Shown here one piece after another: positions 15,459 through 23,701 of a stretch of 44,242 nt of DNA. The stretch comes from a virus. The notes under the pieces were generated by a model. The model had not been told where the DNA came from. It saw only the letters and a list, made by a program, of their open reading frames with translations, and searched no databases. A program made the translations under genes and the position numbers. The first letter of the stretch is position 1. The number at the start of each line of letters is the position of its first letter. The stretch is from positions 1 to 44,242 of IMG/VR virus record IMGVR_UViG_3300042731_007312; one strand, written 5' to 3'.

Positions 15459-17273
15459 CTACCCGCCGTATTCGGGGAACTTCGTGAAGAACAAGCCGCC
15501 CGGTCCTTCTTCTTTGGGCTGAGGGGCGGCGGGGGCGTCCTTCGCCAGCGGGGAGTCGTCGGGGACGACTGTGTCGGCTGCGTCCGGGCCTGTGACCGCC
15601 TGTTGTATCAGCGCCTCGAGGGAGGCGGGCGGTGTGCCCGTTATAGCGTCCTTCACCTGCTGTTCGGTTCCCTTCTGAAGCTGCGACACGACTGTGGTCA
15701 ACGCGCCGACGTTCTTGGCGATTGTCTCAAGCTGGCCGGTCATCGCGCCTACCTGTACGAGAGCCGCCTCGTGGGCACTCAGCGACTTGATTATGGGTGC
15801 TATTACTCGTGCTATCTCCTCACGCGTGACTGCGCCCTCGACAACCGGCTCGTCCTTTACCGCGTCACCTTCCGGTTCCGGTTCCGGTTCCGGTTCGGAG
15901 ACCGGTTTGTCGTCCGGTTTAGCCTCGGGTGCGTCGGTCGGCTCAAGCCCGAGTTCTTTTTTGTCGAGGCCGAGCACGTCCGCAAGGTCTGATAGCTGTT
16001 TCGTCCCTTCAACGAGGCCGTCAACCACTTCGGGTTTCATCCCGGCCTCAATGAGGAACTCACGCTTCTCGTCTTGCATCTGTCTCTCCTCCAAGAGTTT
16101 CGTAACACTGAAGCCCGTCAGGGCGTTTGCTGCGTGCTTCGCGGGAAGCACGCTAAACTCAATCGATATGTACTTCGTGATTATCGAGGGGTCTTCGGCG
16201 TCGTACTCGAGTAGCGCTCGCGGCATACCGTGACTCATCTTGACTTCCATGCCGTCAAGATTTTCCGCTATTTCCTCGCAGCCCTCGAGCACGTAACCGG
16301 AAGCAATCAGGAATCCGTTCGCCACGTCGACCGTGTCGGCCTTCCCCCATACCGAACCGGGTGTGTGCCACAGCCACAGCTCAGGCATTTCGGTCTCTTT
16401 CGCGTCAAGCGCCCGCACGAACTCCTTATGGGCTGTCTCACACAGTATTTCGCCTTCCCGGTCTCTTATGTTGTTCGACACAATGCCGAGCCACCTGAAG
16501 CGACCCGACGTGTCCTTGAACAACTGGAACGAAGATTCTTCTTGTACGTCCGATACTAACACAACACCCTGTTCCTTCGTGGGGGGACTGGTCGGTCGAC
16601 CGAACAGCCTCAATAACCATTTCGGGACTAAGCCCGACTCCTCGCCAGCCGACTTGTCACCGGTCTCGTCTGCTAAGATACGCTGAGCCTTCGTCTGAAG
16701 CCGCTCTTTAAGCGCTTCGGTAAGCTCAGGGTGCTTCGCTTGCGGGATACGCTGTATAGCGTTCCGAAGGTGAGGGAGGTCAATGTTACCCTGTGCGTCC
16801 TTGTAAGGGAAGTAGCGCAGGGAACGGGGGACCGTTCTACCCTCATCGTCCTTTTTCGCAGGCGTGCCCTCAGGCGTTTCTTTAGCAATCCACAGGAAAG
16901 CAGAGTCCGGCAGGTCGTTGATGTAGGCAGTTGTCCATTCCGCCTTCTCATCGAGGTCGAACTCGTCCCCGTCAAGCTCCATTTCCGGTTCGGGTTCCGG
17001 GCTGAAGTCGTCTTTTCCCTCGACCTCAGGTTCTATGACACCACGCACGACGTTGTCTGCGTCCAAAGTTTCGGACACGAGAGACACGAACTCAGCCGTG
17101 AGTTCACGAATCTTGTCGGCCTTGTTCGGTATAGAATCGTCGTCCCGTATTTGTGCATAGAGCTTTTGATATGTAGAGACGAGAGCATTCGTCTCACGTA
17201 GGGCAGATTCCTGTTTTCTCAACCGGTGAAGTTCCTTGATTGAGAATACTCCATCTGGTATATTGTCGCTCAT
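15459..17273 (-). CDS. Capsid maturation protease fused to scaffold
   Basis: The ATG at 17273 follows GAGGGA, giving 604 residues. Residues about 110-210 match a domain often found with phage prohead proteases (INDLPDSAFLWI, VPRSLRYFPYKDAQGNIDLPHLRNAIQRI). Residues about 250-395 resemble the XkdF-type serine protease: RDREGEI, MSHG (probable catalytic His) and YISIEFSVLPAKHAANALTG (probable catalytic Ser in the SIEFS strand). The remaining 200 residues are acidic and helical, with a tandem Glu-Pro repeat encoded by CCGGTT repeats near 15870-15898, and look like a scaffold. Protease and scaffold in one protein is a known arrangement. It should cut itself and the capsid precursor during maturation. 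Confidence 0.75.
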   Translation of the reverse strand: MSDNIPDGVFSIKELHRLRKQESALRETNALVSTYQKLYAQIRDDDSIPNKADKIRELTAEFVSLVSETLDADNVVRGVIEPEVEGKDDFSPEPEPEMELDGDEFDLDEKAEWTTAYINDLPDSAFLWIAKETPEGTPAKKDDEGRTVPRSLRYFPYKDAQGNIDLPHLRNAIQRIPQAKHPELTEALKERLQTKAQRILADETGDKSAGEESGLVPKWLLRLFGRPTSPPTKEQGVVLVSDVQEESSFQLFKDTSGRFRWLGIVSNNIRDREGEILCETAHKEFVRALDAKETEMPELWLWHTPGSVWGKADTVDVANGFLIASGYVLEGCEEIAENLDGMEVKMSHGMPRALLEYDAEDPSIITKYISIEFSVLPAKHAANALTGFSVTKLLEERQMQDEKREFLIEAGMKPEVVDGLVEGTKQLSDLADVLGLDKKELGLEPTDAPEAKPDDKPVSEPEPEPEPEGDAVKDEPVVEGAVTREEIARVIAPIIKSLSAHEAALVQVGAMTGQLETIAKNVGALTTVVSQLQKGTEQQVKDAITGTPPASLEALIQQAVTGPDAADTVVPDDSPLAKDAPAAPQPKEEGPGGLFFTKFPEYGG

Positions 17274-17321
17274 ATTTCCCTCACAATAAGAATAACACAA
17301 ATATTATGTAACAACAAGGTA

Positions 17322-17813
17322 TTAGCGGAATTGACGCTTACTTCCGCGCCTGATTGCGCGGTCAACCCGGTTCTTGAGCGGTTTTTCGGTCTTTTCAGCT
17401 ATAGTCTCTGTTATGTGAAGAGGCTCAGTGCCCGGGTGATGTACTTCTTTCGCGTACTGTGTCTCGCCACTCGAGCCGCCGGACGAACTCTTGATGCGCC
17501 CTTTACGGGTTTTCCGCTTGTAATTCCTCTTAAAGCGCAATGTTCGTCCGGGCTTCGCGCGTATGGTGTGGGGTTTAGTACCCTCGTCGAGGTACATCAC
17601 GCGCTTGTCGTCCGTGCCGACTTCCCATCCGTATGTTCCACGCGCCCGCAGGCGTCTCTTCACGATTTCGGCGGGGGGGTCGAACGGAGCTACAAAGTCG
17701 TTCCAGTCCCGTTCGACCCCCCTGGCTATCGAGTCGAGTTCCTTCTCGACTTCTTTCGTGATGCGCCGATAATCGAGCGTCTTCGGGACGATAGCCTTTG
17801 CGCCGACTACCAT
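17322..17813 (-). CDS. Minor head / tail-completion protein (gp10-like)
   Basis: The 163-residue product begins at the ATG of a TAATG junction with the upstream gene. It has ERDWNDFVAPFDPPAEIV, a beta strand with YLDEGTKPHTIRAKPG, then a very basic C-terminus. The YxxxGTKPHxI motif followed by basic strands is common in HK97 gp10-like proteins, which sit at the neck or tail terminus. The family assignment is tentative. The basic tail may contact DNA or acidic head surfaces. Confidence 0.55.
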   Translation of the reverse strand: MVVGAKAIVPKTLDYRRITKEVEKELDSIARGVERDWNDFVAPFDPPAEIVKRRLRARGTYGWEVGTDDKRVMYLDEGTKPHTIRAKPGRTLRFKRNYKRKTRKGRIKSSSGGSSGETQYAKEVHHPGTEPLHITETIAEKTEKPLKNRVDRAIRRGSKRQFR

Positions 17814-18334
17814 TATCCCTCGAGCGCTGCCACCCGAGCCTCGAGCGCAGCCAGGCGTTCGTCGATGGTCTGTTTCCCGGCGGGGATGCGCTTGAACGTG
17901 AGTACGAGGCCGGTATGGTCTGCGAGCATACCGGCACCCCTCACCACGTCGGACGCGAGTTCGGGGTCGTACACGTACACCGTCACGCCCCCAGGCTGGC
18001 CCTTTTTGACCGCCCCTCCCTGTACCTGTTCTGCGTATCCGCCCCGAGAGGTGACGAGTTGCGCCTTGTTCGGTTGTGCGGGCGGGTTCCACAACCAGTC
18101 GTTCGTAACAATTATCTGTTTCTCGCCTGTGGTGAACGCGAACGCAACGACGCCGTCGTAGTTGTAGCCGTTTTCGTCGATAAGCCTCACGACTATACGC
18201 TGCGACTCCTCTGCTGTGCCGTTCCCCGGACGCGCCTCGACCAGCGACCACTTCCCTTTGTCGGTCGGCTCAGCGACCTCGAGGTTCGCGTTCCAGTCTC
18301 GTTGTACTTCAGGTGGTAAAACTCGTAAACCCAT
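17813..18334 (-). CDS. Head-operon structural protein with C-terminal coiled coil
   Basis: The start ATG follows AGGAGGAG. The 173 residues include a WSLVEARPGNGTAEESQRIVVRLIDENG strand region with asparagine/glycine turns, and end in a heptad-like segment (IDERLAALEARVAAL) suited to trimerisation. It may be a head decoration or fibre-base protein. I recognise no family. The gene is in the middle of the head operon between a minor structural protein and a gp10-like protein. Confidence 0.55.
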   Translation of the reverse strand: MGLRVLPPEVQRDWNANLEVAEPTDKGKWSLVEARPGNGTAEESQRIVVRLIDENGYNYDGVVAFAFTTGEKQIIVTNDWLWNPPAQPNKAQLVTSRGGYAEQVQGGAVKKGQPGGVTVYVYDPELASDVVRGAGMLADHTGLVLTFKRIPAGKQTIDERLAALEARVAALEG

Positions 18335-18345
18335 ATGTACTCCTC

Positions 18346-18891
18346 CTATATTGCATAACCATACCATGCTACTATTATTGAACAGTTTGCGTCGTTTGCA
18401 TTGACGCGAAAAGTGACGCTTTTCGCACCATCCGCCCATCGAATACGAGAGGCAGGTAAAGCTATCTCCTCCCCTTCGTAACCGTCAAGGGCAGCAGCAG
18501 TGTTGTAGTAGTAGTAATGGGTCACGGGTGTAAAGTTGCCGCCCCCATTGACTGCGTCTGTGTAACCTATCTCAAACCTACAACTATCACTTACGGTGTT
18601 TAGACTAAAACACATCCTGGTGACATATACCTCTTGACCCTCACTGAGGTTGAAGTATATGCCTGGGCTGTCACCCGAAGGCCCATCGGTCAGTACGTTG
18701 ACGCCGTCAACGCCGGTTTTCTCGTTCAACCAGCGGCGTATTGAGCGCCCTTCTTCGGCTGCGATATATTCGTCCGACGAAACGGCTAACCGACCGGCCT
18801 TGTCGAGCGGGGCGGCTATCGCCACAGCGTTCAACACCGGTATTATCTTCTGTTGTGTGGTCAATCTCGCAACTAAATTCGCGTTCGACAT
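18346..18891 (-). CDS. Head-operon minor structural protein
   Basis: The ATG at 18891 follows AGGTGA and gives 181 residues; the longer open frame upstream overlaps the portal gene and is not used. The first third is helical; the remainder is a beta-sandwich-like domain (YFNLSEGQEVYVTRMCFSLN, FRVNANDANCSIIVAWYGYAI) of the kind found in capsid decoration or fibre proteins. No family is recognised. It sits directly after the portal gene with a 7-base gap. Confidence 0.55.
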   Translation of the reverse strand: MSNANLVARLTTQQKIIPVLNAVAIAAPLDKAGRLAVSSDEYIAAEEGRSIRRWLNEKTGVDGVNVLTDGPSGDSPGIYFNLSEGQEVYVTRMCFSLNTVSDSCRFEIGYTDAVNGGGNFTPVTHYYYYNTAAALDGYEGEEIALPASRIRWADGAKSVTFRVNANDANCSIIVAWYGYAI

Positions 18892-18898
18892 TTCACCT

Positions 18899-21112
18899 CT
18901 ATGGTAAATTAGGTAATGGGCCTCGTGAGCACGGCTTGTCGGTCGGGACGAGCGTACAATCACCCCATCCCTCACACTCGAGCTTCGGGTTTGGCGGGGA
19001 CTTCGGATACACACCTGCCGCAGCCCACACCGAAGCCCGCTTCACCTTCCCGCCCAACTTCATACACGAGGGGCAATGCTTCTCGCTCGCTCCGAGCACC
19101 CACTCGAGCTTGATGTCCTGTCCGGCCATGACAAGGGCCTGAAGCCGGACCGTGTCATACTGACGAGTCCACAACCGTAACCTGTACGACAGGTCGGCGA
19201 ACACTCGCCCCTGTTCCTTCTGCTCGAGTATGAAAATCGCAAGGTCAATTACCCGGTCTGTCGCTGCGTTCGTAAGCTCGTCGAGCTTCGCCCGCTCTTC
19301 GGCGTTTATAGCTTCAAACCCGATTCCCGCCTGGGCCATGCCTTCAGCCCACGCTTTCCGATACTGCGTGATTATGATGCTCGTGAGGCTGTCGACAAAC
19401 TCGTACTCGTCCATCGCGCCCGTCCAGAGGCGTCGAGCGTGCGAGCGTATCGAGTGCTCGTAAAAGGTGAGGGTCTTTTCCTCTACTTCTTCAACCACCT
19501 CAGGTCCTTCGACGGACTCCCCTTCTTCGGCCTCAGCCTCTTCTTCGGCAACTACCGGGTTTACGGGGGGCGGTTCGTACAGGTCAAGAAGCGCGTTCAA
19601 TGCTGCCGCAGCCTGACGCGCCCGCTGTCGTACACCGCCCGTCTTCCCATTCATAACAACCTGCTCGACCTCGTTGAGTTTCCTTAGCGCTAAAGCCTGT
19701 ATCAGTACCGGGTCGTTCGCCTCAACGTCAAGCGGGTCGGTCTGGAACGGGACTGCGAGGTCCAGGAATGGCTCGAACTCAGGCGAGCGGAACAGCAGTA
19801 GTACATCCGACCCGTCAGGGAGTCGCCCGTCTCGCAATTCCATCTCGTCGAACTGAGACTGCGTGATGTCACCATCCGCAAGCATCAGTTCGCGCGACAC
19901 GCGAATGGTGATTGAAGACTGTCCCTCGTCGTCCGGTTGAAGGTCAATCTCGCGGCGTTCGGCCCTCAGCTTTTGAAGTTCGGCCCTGACTGCGTCCTGT
20001 TCGTCGTCCTGTGCGTCGAACACCATCATAAGGTAAGCCGGAAGGAAACGGCGCTCGAACTCGTCCTTGATGACGCGCAATAGCTGGCCTTTCCCTTTTT
20101 TTCGGGCCTTCATATGTTGCGTCTCTGCGTCGGCCTTAGTCGCGCCGGACGACGTCGCGGGCCATATCTCGCGTGCATCAAGCCCATACACGCCCGAAAT
20201 GAGGTAAACGCCCAACGAGGTGCTCACCTCCTCGTTGAAGCCGTCAGGGAGTTGAGACAGGGGTACAAGTGTTATGGTAATTTTCTTGTGTTTGGATGCT
20301 ATCGCCGGTACGCGCGAATAGCGCGTGAACCCGGCTGCGTCCATGATGGAGTCGTCCATAGCGAGCGTGTCCTGAAGCTCGCGCAAGTCGATACCTTCCG
20401 CAACGAGGATAGCTCGCATCGGCCTTGACCCCATTTTTTCCTGTTTGTACGTGAGTATGTCCCCGAGCACCTGCGCCGTATTCAGGCAACGAGACACGGC
20501 ACAGTAACCGACGCCGTTCATCTCGAGGGTTGACGACGGCATTTGTGCCGGGCACATCACGCGCGTGTAGTGAAGTTTGCGCCTCGAACCCCCGTCGTCC
20601 ATATACACGACGGGGTATATGGGGTTTGACGTTCTTGTACAACGGCGGCTGTCGAGGGAGGCGACGTTAATCGGCGTCCCGATTAACGGTCCGCTCTTCC
20701 GCCCCCGTCCTATGACCTCCGTGAACGAGCCGTTGTCCTGTCCTGTGTATGACTGTACGAACCTGCTGACCCAGGTCGCGTACCCCTTCCCGAAGTCTGC
20801 GTTCGCTTTCACCTCTCGCGTCAGGCTTGCCGCCTGTTCGACGTGAGACCGTATCGTGGAGTCTCGCGCCACGAAGCGCCACTCAGTTGTAGTTGCGAAC
20901 TCCTCGAGGGCCGTGAGTGCTAACTGAATATAGTCGTTCCCGCGAGCAAAGTCGAGTAGCTTCTCATCCCGCTCCTGTGACCACCACGCTGGTATGTCGG
21001 AGCGAGCGCTCACGAGAACGGAGAAGATGTCGGAAGTCTCCTCGTCGACCGGCTCGTCCTTGACGTGTTCCTGTACTGTATACTTTTCCTGGTCTTTTAT
21101 GTTGTCGCTCAA
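18899..21112 (-). CDS. Portal protein fused to Mu gpF/SPP1 gp7-like head morphogenesis domain
   Basis: The 737-residue protein begins at TTG 21112 in a TTGA overlap with terminase; no better start is near. Residues 1-490 have the portal pattern: a helical N-terminus, a DVLLLFRSPEFEPF region and long helices (ERREIDLQPDDEGQ, EVEQVVMNG). An acidic linker (EEEAEAEEGESVEGPEVVEE) leads to a C-terminal domain ending with HCPSCMKLGGKVKRASVWAA and a Cys pair (LECEGWGDC), the zinc-like signature of Mu gpF-family morphogenesis proteins. These two functions are usually separate neighbouring genes; here they form one chain. The portal ring is the DNA entry channel, and gpF-type proteins help start head assembly. 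Confidence 0.8.
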   Translation of the reverse strand: MSDNIKDQEKYTVQEHVKDEPVDEETSDIFSVLVSARSDIPAWWSQERDEKLLDFARGNDYIQLALTALEEFATTTEWRFVARDSTIRSHVEQAASLTREVKANADFGKGYATWVSRFVQSYTGQDNGSFTEVIGRGRKSGPLIGTPINVASLDSRRCTRTSNPIYPVVYMDDGGSRRKLHYTRVMCPAQMPSSTLEMNGVGYCAVSRCLNTAQVLGDILTYKQEKMGSRPMRAILVAEGIDLRELQDTLAMDDSIMDAAGFTRYSRVPAIASKHKKITITLVPLSQLPDGFNEEVSTSLGVYLISGVYGLDAREIWPATSSGATKADAETQHMKARKKGKGQLLRVIKDEFERRFLPAYLMMVFDAQDDEQDAVRAELQKLRAERREIDLQPDDEGQSSITIRVSRELMLADGDITQSQFDEMELRDGRLPDGSDVLLLFRSPEFEPFLDLAVPFQTDPLDVEANDPVLIQALALRKLNEVEQVVMNGKTGGVRQRARQAAAALNALLDLYEPPPVNPVVAEEEAEAEEGESVEGPEVVEEVEEKTLTFYEHSIRSHARRLWTGAMDEYEFVDSLTSIIITQYRKAWAEGMAQAGIGFEAINAEERAKLDELTNAATDRVIDLAIFILEQKEQGRVFADLSYRLRLWTRQYDTVRLQALVMAGQDIKLEWVLGASEKHCPSCMKLGGKVKRASVWAAAGVYPKSPPNPKLECEGWGDCTLVPTDKPCSRGPLPNLP
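19684..19693. repeat. Palindrome TTAGCGCTAA, copy 3 of 7
   Basis: Exact core palindrome inside the portal gene, flanked as CTTTAGCGCTAAGG in coding sense. It encodes LAL with TTA and CTA leucine codons, which look uncommon in this genome. Confidence 0.8.
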
Positions 21113-22581
21113 AACGTAACAACTCCGATTTCCACTAGACCCCCGATAATCTCTTCTGCCGCAAATGCCTGAATAACCGCGTCGGCGTAGTCTGAGCTTC
21201 GTTTGAGGCGCTTCCGTATGTCGGCCTTCGCCTCAACGAGCACGCGCCCGCCGCTCTGCGTCTTATAGCGCGGTTTCGTGAAGTCCCCTTTTAGCTTATA
21301 GTCAGGCGGAAGCCTGACGCCCTCCTCGTTGAACGGGTTTAGAAGCTCGCGCATAAACCACCATGCGGCGGCTCGAAGGTTTGCAAACTTCACCTTCCCG
21401 GTTTTGTCGACGTAACTCGTCCCCTCCGATGCCACGAATGAAATGACAGGTATCCTAAGTTCACTCAGGCGGTCGACTATCGGACCGCCCATCCCGATTG
21501 CGTCAACGACTGGTATACCGCCCGTCTCCTCATAGGCCCTCACTATCAGGCCCGTCGTTTCCATCGTGTCCGACTTCGTGTACTCTCGTATCTCGACTAT
21601 GTCGCGCCCCCTCAAGAACGCGAACACGGTTTTGTCCGAACCGGTGCGGGCGATGTCGACGCCGATGTAGTCGCAGCGCCCCCACTCAGGCGGGTCGTCT
21701 TCCCATCGGCCCATAGCTTCTTCGACCCAGGCGAGCGGGATAACCCCGTCCTCGTCGCCTGACGCGAACTCACCTAATACCTGATTCTGGTAAAGCTGAC
21801 TTTTCGGACCCCACTGCTCGCGGCGGTCACGTATCCACGCCTCGTTAATCTTTCCGGTCTCGAGGATTTCCTCGAGCGTTATTCGGCGCGTCCACCAGTC
21901 TCGATAACCGTCGCGCCCCGACTGAATGTCAAAGAAACGCCCGACCGGCAGTTCGGGCGTGCTAAACGCGAGCGCGTAGCAGTCGCCTACGTTCATGGCC
22001 CCCTCTGCTGCATCCCACATGGCCTCCTCGATGGTTTTCGCCTCATCGAAAATCCACAGCAGGTTTTCGGCGTGCGCTCCCTCGACGTGGGCGTGGTTTT
22101 TCGACACAACGCCGAACGCCTGCCCTGTGTTGAGGTGTATGTGCTCTGTTAAGAGTTCGTCCTTCGAGAACGGCGGTCGACCGATAACATCCCATCGAAG
22201 GCGGGCCGCCCACTTGTGTACCTCAGGCCAGAGATATTTCTGGAGTTGACGCCCGACCGCCGCCGTCGCTACAACTTTCCAGTCGAGGCCGTCTCGCGTC
22301 AGAGAAAACCACAGAATACCTACTGCTATCGTGGCGGTCTTACCGGCCCCACGCCCGCTCCGAACGCATACACGATGATGTTCGGGAATAGCGTCAAGCA
22401 CGTTTGTCTGGTAAGGGAACGGTCCTGTCCCGGTCGGCCATATGACGCAGTCGCGCATAAACCCTGCCGGGTCGTGGAAGTATTTTCGCTGAAATTGCTG
22501 GTACGCGTCCCCGCCCAACAGGAACAGAAGCTCGTCACGAAACCGCTTCTTCTGCTCGAGAGGGAATTTCCGCCAACTCAT
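21109..22581 (-). CDS. Terminase large subunit
   Basis: The 490-residue DNA packaging motor has an N-terminal ATPase: Walker A SGRGAGKT (75-82) and Walker B LLWIFDEA (174-181, with the catalytic Glu). FSTPE (207-211) probably serves as the coupling motif. The C-terminal RNase H-like nuclease has D309 in YIGVDIARTGSDKT, D360 in IPVVDAIG and D464/D467 in SSDYADAV. It binds the portal and cuts and pumps DNA. It overlaps the small subunit gene and the portal gene by ATGA and TTGA respectively, so the three are translationally coupled. Confidence 0.95.
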   Translation of the reverse strand: MSWRKFPLEQKKRFRDELLFLLGGDAYQQFQRKYFHDPAGFMRDCVIWPTGTGPFPYQTNVLDAIPEHHRVCVRSGRGAGKTATIAVGILWFSLTRDGLDWKVVATAAVGRQLQKYLWPEVHKWAARLRWDVIGRPPFSKDELLTEHIHLNTGQAFGVVSKNHAHVEGAHAENLLWIFDEAKTIEEAMWDAAEGAMNVGDCYALAFSTPELPVGRFFDIQSGRDGYRDWWTRRITLEEILETGKINEAWIRDRREQWGPKSQLYQNQVLGEFASGDEDGVIPLAWVEEAMGRWEDDPPEWGRCDYIGVDIARTGSDKTVFAFLRGRDIVEIREYTKSDTMETTGLIVRAYEETGGIPVVDAIGMGGPIVDRLSELRIPVISFVASEGTSYVDKTGKVKFANLRAAAWWFMRELLNPFNEEGVRLPPDYKLKGDFTKPRYKTQSGGRVLVEAKADIRKRLKRSSDYADAVIQAFAAEEIIGGLVEIGVVTF

Positions 22582-23036
22582 TGAAACAGGCCCGACATGT
22601 CGAGGCCCGCTTCCCTCAGCTTGTCGAGCAATTCCTCTATCTCGTCGTCAACCTGCTCGACCTCGAGCCTGACCTTACTGTTAGCACCGTAAACGTCAGG
22701 GAGCCGACGAGATAGCCACTCGAGCGCGGCCCTCCAGTCGTGCTTACTGTGGTAAATCCACGTTTTGACCATCTTCCCTTCAATGCCTGCGTTCGCAGCC
22801 TCAACCTCGAGCACAAGGTCAATGAAAATCTGCTCGTTTTCGGGCACTTCGTAGCCCGGGTCGAGTTCGAGAAACAGAAGGAGTTTCTCGCCTTTACGCA
22901 TCCACGAGCGATACGTGGTGTATGCAATCATGTTTCGAGCGCAGACCGCCTCGTATCGTTCACCATTTCGTATATCAGCGCAGAGCTTCTCGATTAGCTC
23001 AGGCGTGAGCTTTGTCGGCCTTCCGATTTTCCCCAT
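22578..23036 (-). CDS. Terminase small subunit
   Basis: The 152-residue protein opens with GRPTKLTPELIEKLCADIRNG, a helix-turn-helix beginning typical of phage small terminases, followed by ICARN-like and TTYRSWMRKGEKLL helices. An acidic helix at the end (EQVDDEIEELLDKLREAGL) probably contacts the large subunit. It selects the viral DNA for packaging and forms an oligomeric ring. The ATG lies six bases after an extended -10 element, so it is the first gene of the head operon and may be leaderless. Confidence 0.85.
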   Translation of the reverse strand: MGKIGRPTKLTPELIEKLCADIRNGERYEAVCARNMIAYTTYRSWMRKGEKLLLFLELDPGYEVPENEQIFIDLVLEVEAANAGIEGKMVKTWIYHSKHDWRAALEWLSRRLPDVYGANSKVRLEVEQVDDEIEELLDKLREAGLDMSGLFQ

Positions 23037-23042
23037 GCCTCT

Positions 23043-23053
23043 ATTTTAACATA
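23043..23053 (-). promoter_or_regulatory. Extended -10 promoter for head operon
   Basis: TG-T-TAAAAT lies on the minus strand with six bases (AGAGGC) before the terminase start codon. No good -35 box is seen at 16-18 bases, so it may depend on the extended -10 or a phage activator. It is divergent from the promoter at 23076-23104. Confidence 0.5.
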
Positions 23054-23075
23054 TTTGTACTCCACATAACAGGTT

Positions 23076-23104
23076 TTGCACATCCGGGAAACCTGTGGTA
23101 TAAT
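23076..23104 (+). promoter_or_regulatory. Promoter for ParB-like and radical SAM genes
   Basis: TTGCAC, 17 bases ending TGG, then TATAAT; six bases separate it from ATG 23111. The layout copies that of the 13888-13916 promoter, including the leaderless spacing. Confidence 0.75.
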
Positions 23105-23110
23105 GTGCAT

Positions 23111-23701
23111 ATGAAGAAAAAGCCCGAACTGACATTTATGAGCGCTGGTGACTTCGACGCCCACGTCGACAACTGGCGCATACACCCCGACGAACAAGCG
23201 ACGGCGGTTGAGGGTTTTATTTATGGGGAAGAGGGGGTCGGCTGGGCGGAAACACTGACCGTCAATCGCCGACTTCAGGCTAACGGTTGGGCAACCGAAG
23301 GGTTTGTGTGCCTCAACGGACACCTCCGGCAGAAGATAGCGCTCGCGCAGCCCGACACACAAGTCCCGGTTCTTATCGGGGAATGGACGCCTGAGGAGGA
23401 GGTGAAGGTGCTCACGCTACTTGACGCCTCAACCTACTTTGCAGAGACAGACGTTGACAAGTTTCAGGCGTTAATCGAGTCGTTCGAGTTCGAGGCTCCT
23501 GACATGAGGGAGTTTCACGAGGCGGTCGAGAATATGTTCCTGGGGGACGAGTTCGACATTCCCGAACTCGAGTTCGTTGACGACGATGTAATTACCCTCC
23601 GTGTCGTTGCGCCAAACGACAGAACAGCGACGGTGCTTATGAACCACCTCAACAACCTCGGTAAGAAGGGAGTGAAATGGACACGTCTCGGGAAAAAATA
23701 G
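23111..23701 (+). CDS. ParB-like (ParB/Srx fold) protein
   Basis: The ATG lies six bases after TATAAT, so the 196-residue product is probably read from a leaderless message; an upstream in-frame start at 23012 precedes the promoter. Residues about 15-125 match the ParB N-terminal fold found in phages: NWRIHPDEQ, GWAETLTVNRRL, VCLNGHLRQKIAL (the GHxR region that binds nucleotide in this fold), PVLIGEWTPEEE and LLDASTYFAETD. There is no helix-turn-helix DNA-binding domain like that of chromosomal ParB. Phage proteins of this kind often lie next to terminases or DNA-modifying enzymes. Its 3' end overlaps the radical SAM gene by 25 bases. Confidence 0.75.
   Translation: MKKKPELTFMSAGDFDAHVDNWRIHPDEQATAVEGFIYGEEGVGWAETLTVNRRLQANGWATEGFVCLNGHLRQKIALAQPDTQVPVLIGEWTPEEEVKVLTLLDASTYFAETDVDKFQALIESFEFEAPDMREFHEAVENMFLGDEFDIPELEFVDDDVITLRVVAPNDRTATVLMNHLNNLGKKGVKWTRLGKK

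Noticed and set aside
15868-15898. CCGGTT tandem repeat as a possible iteron or CRISPR-like array
   Set aside because: Short, contiguous and in frame, encoding Glu-Pro repeats of the scaffold. No spacers.
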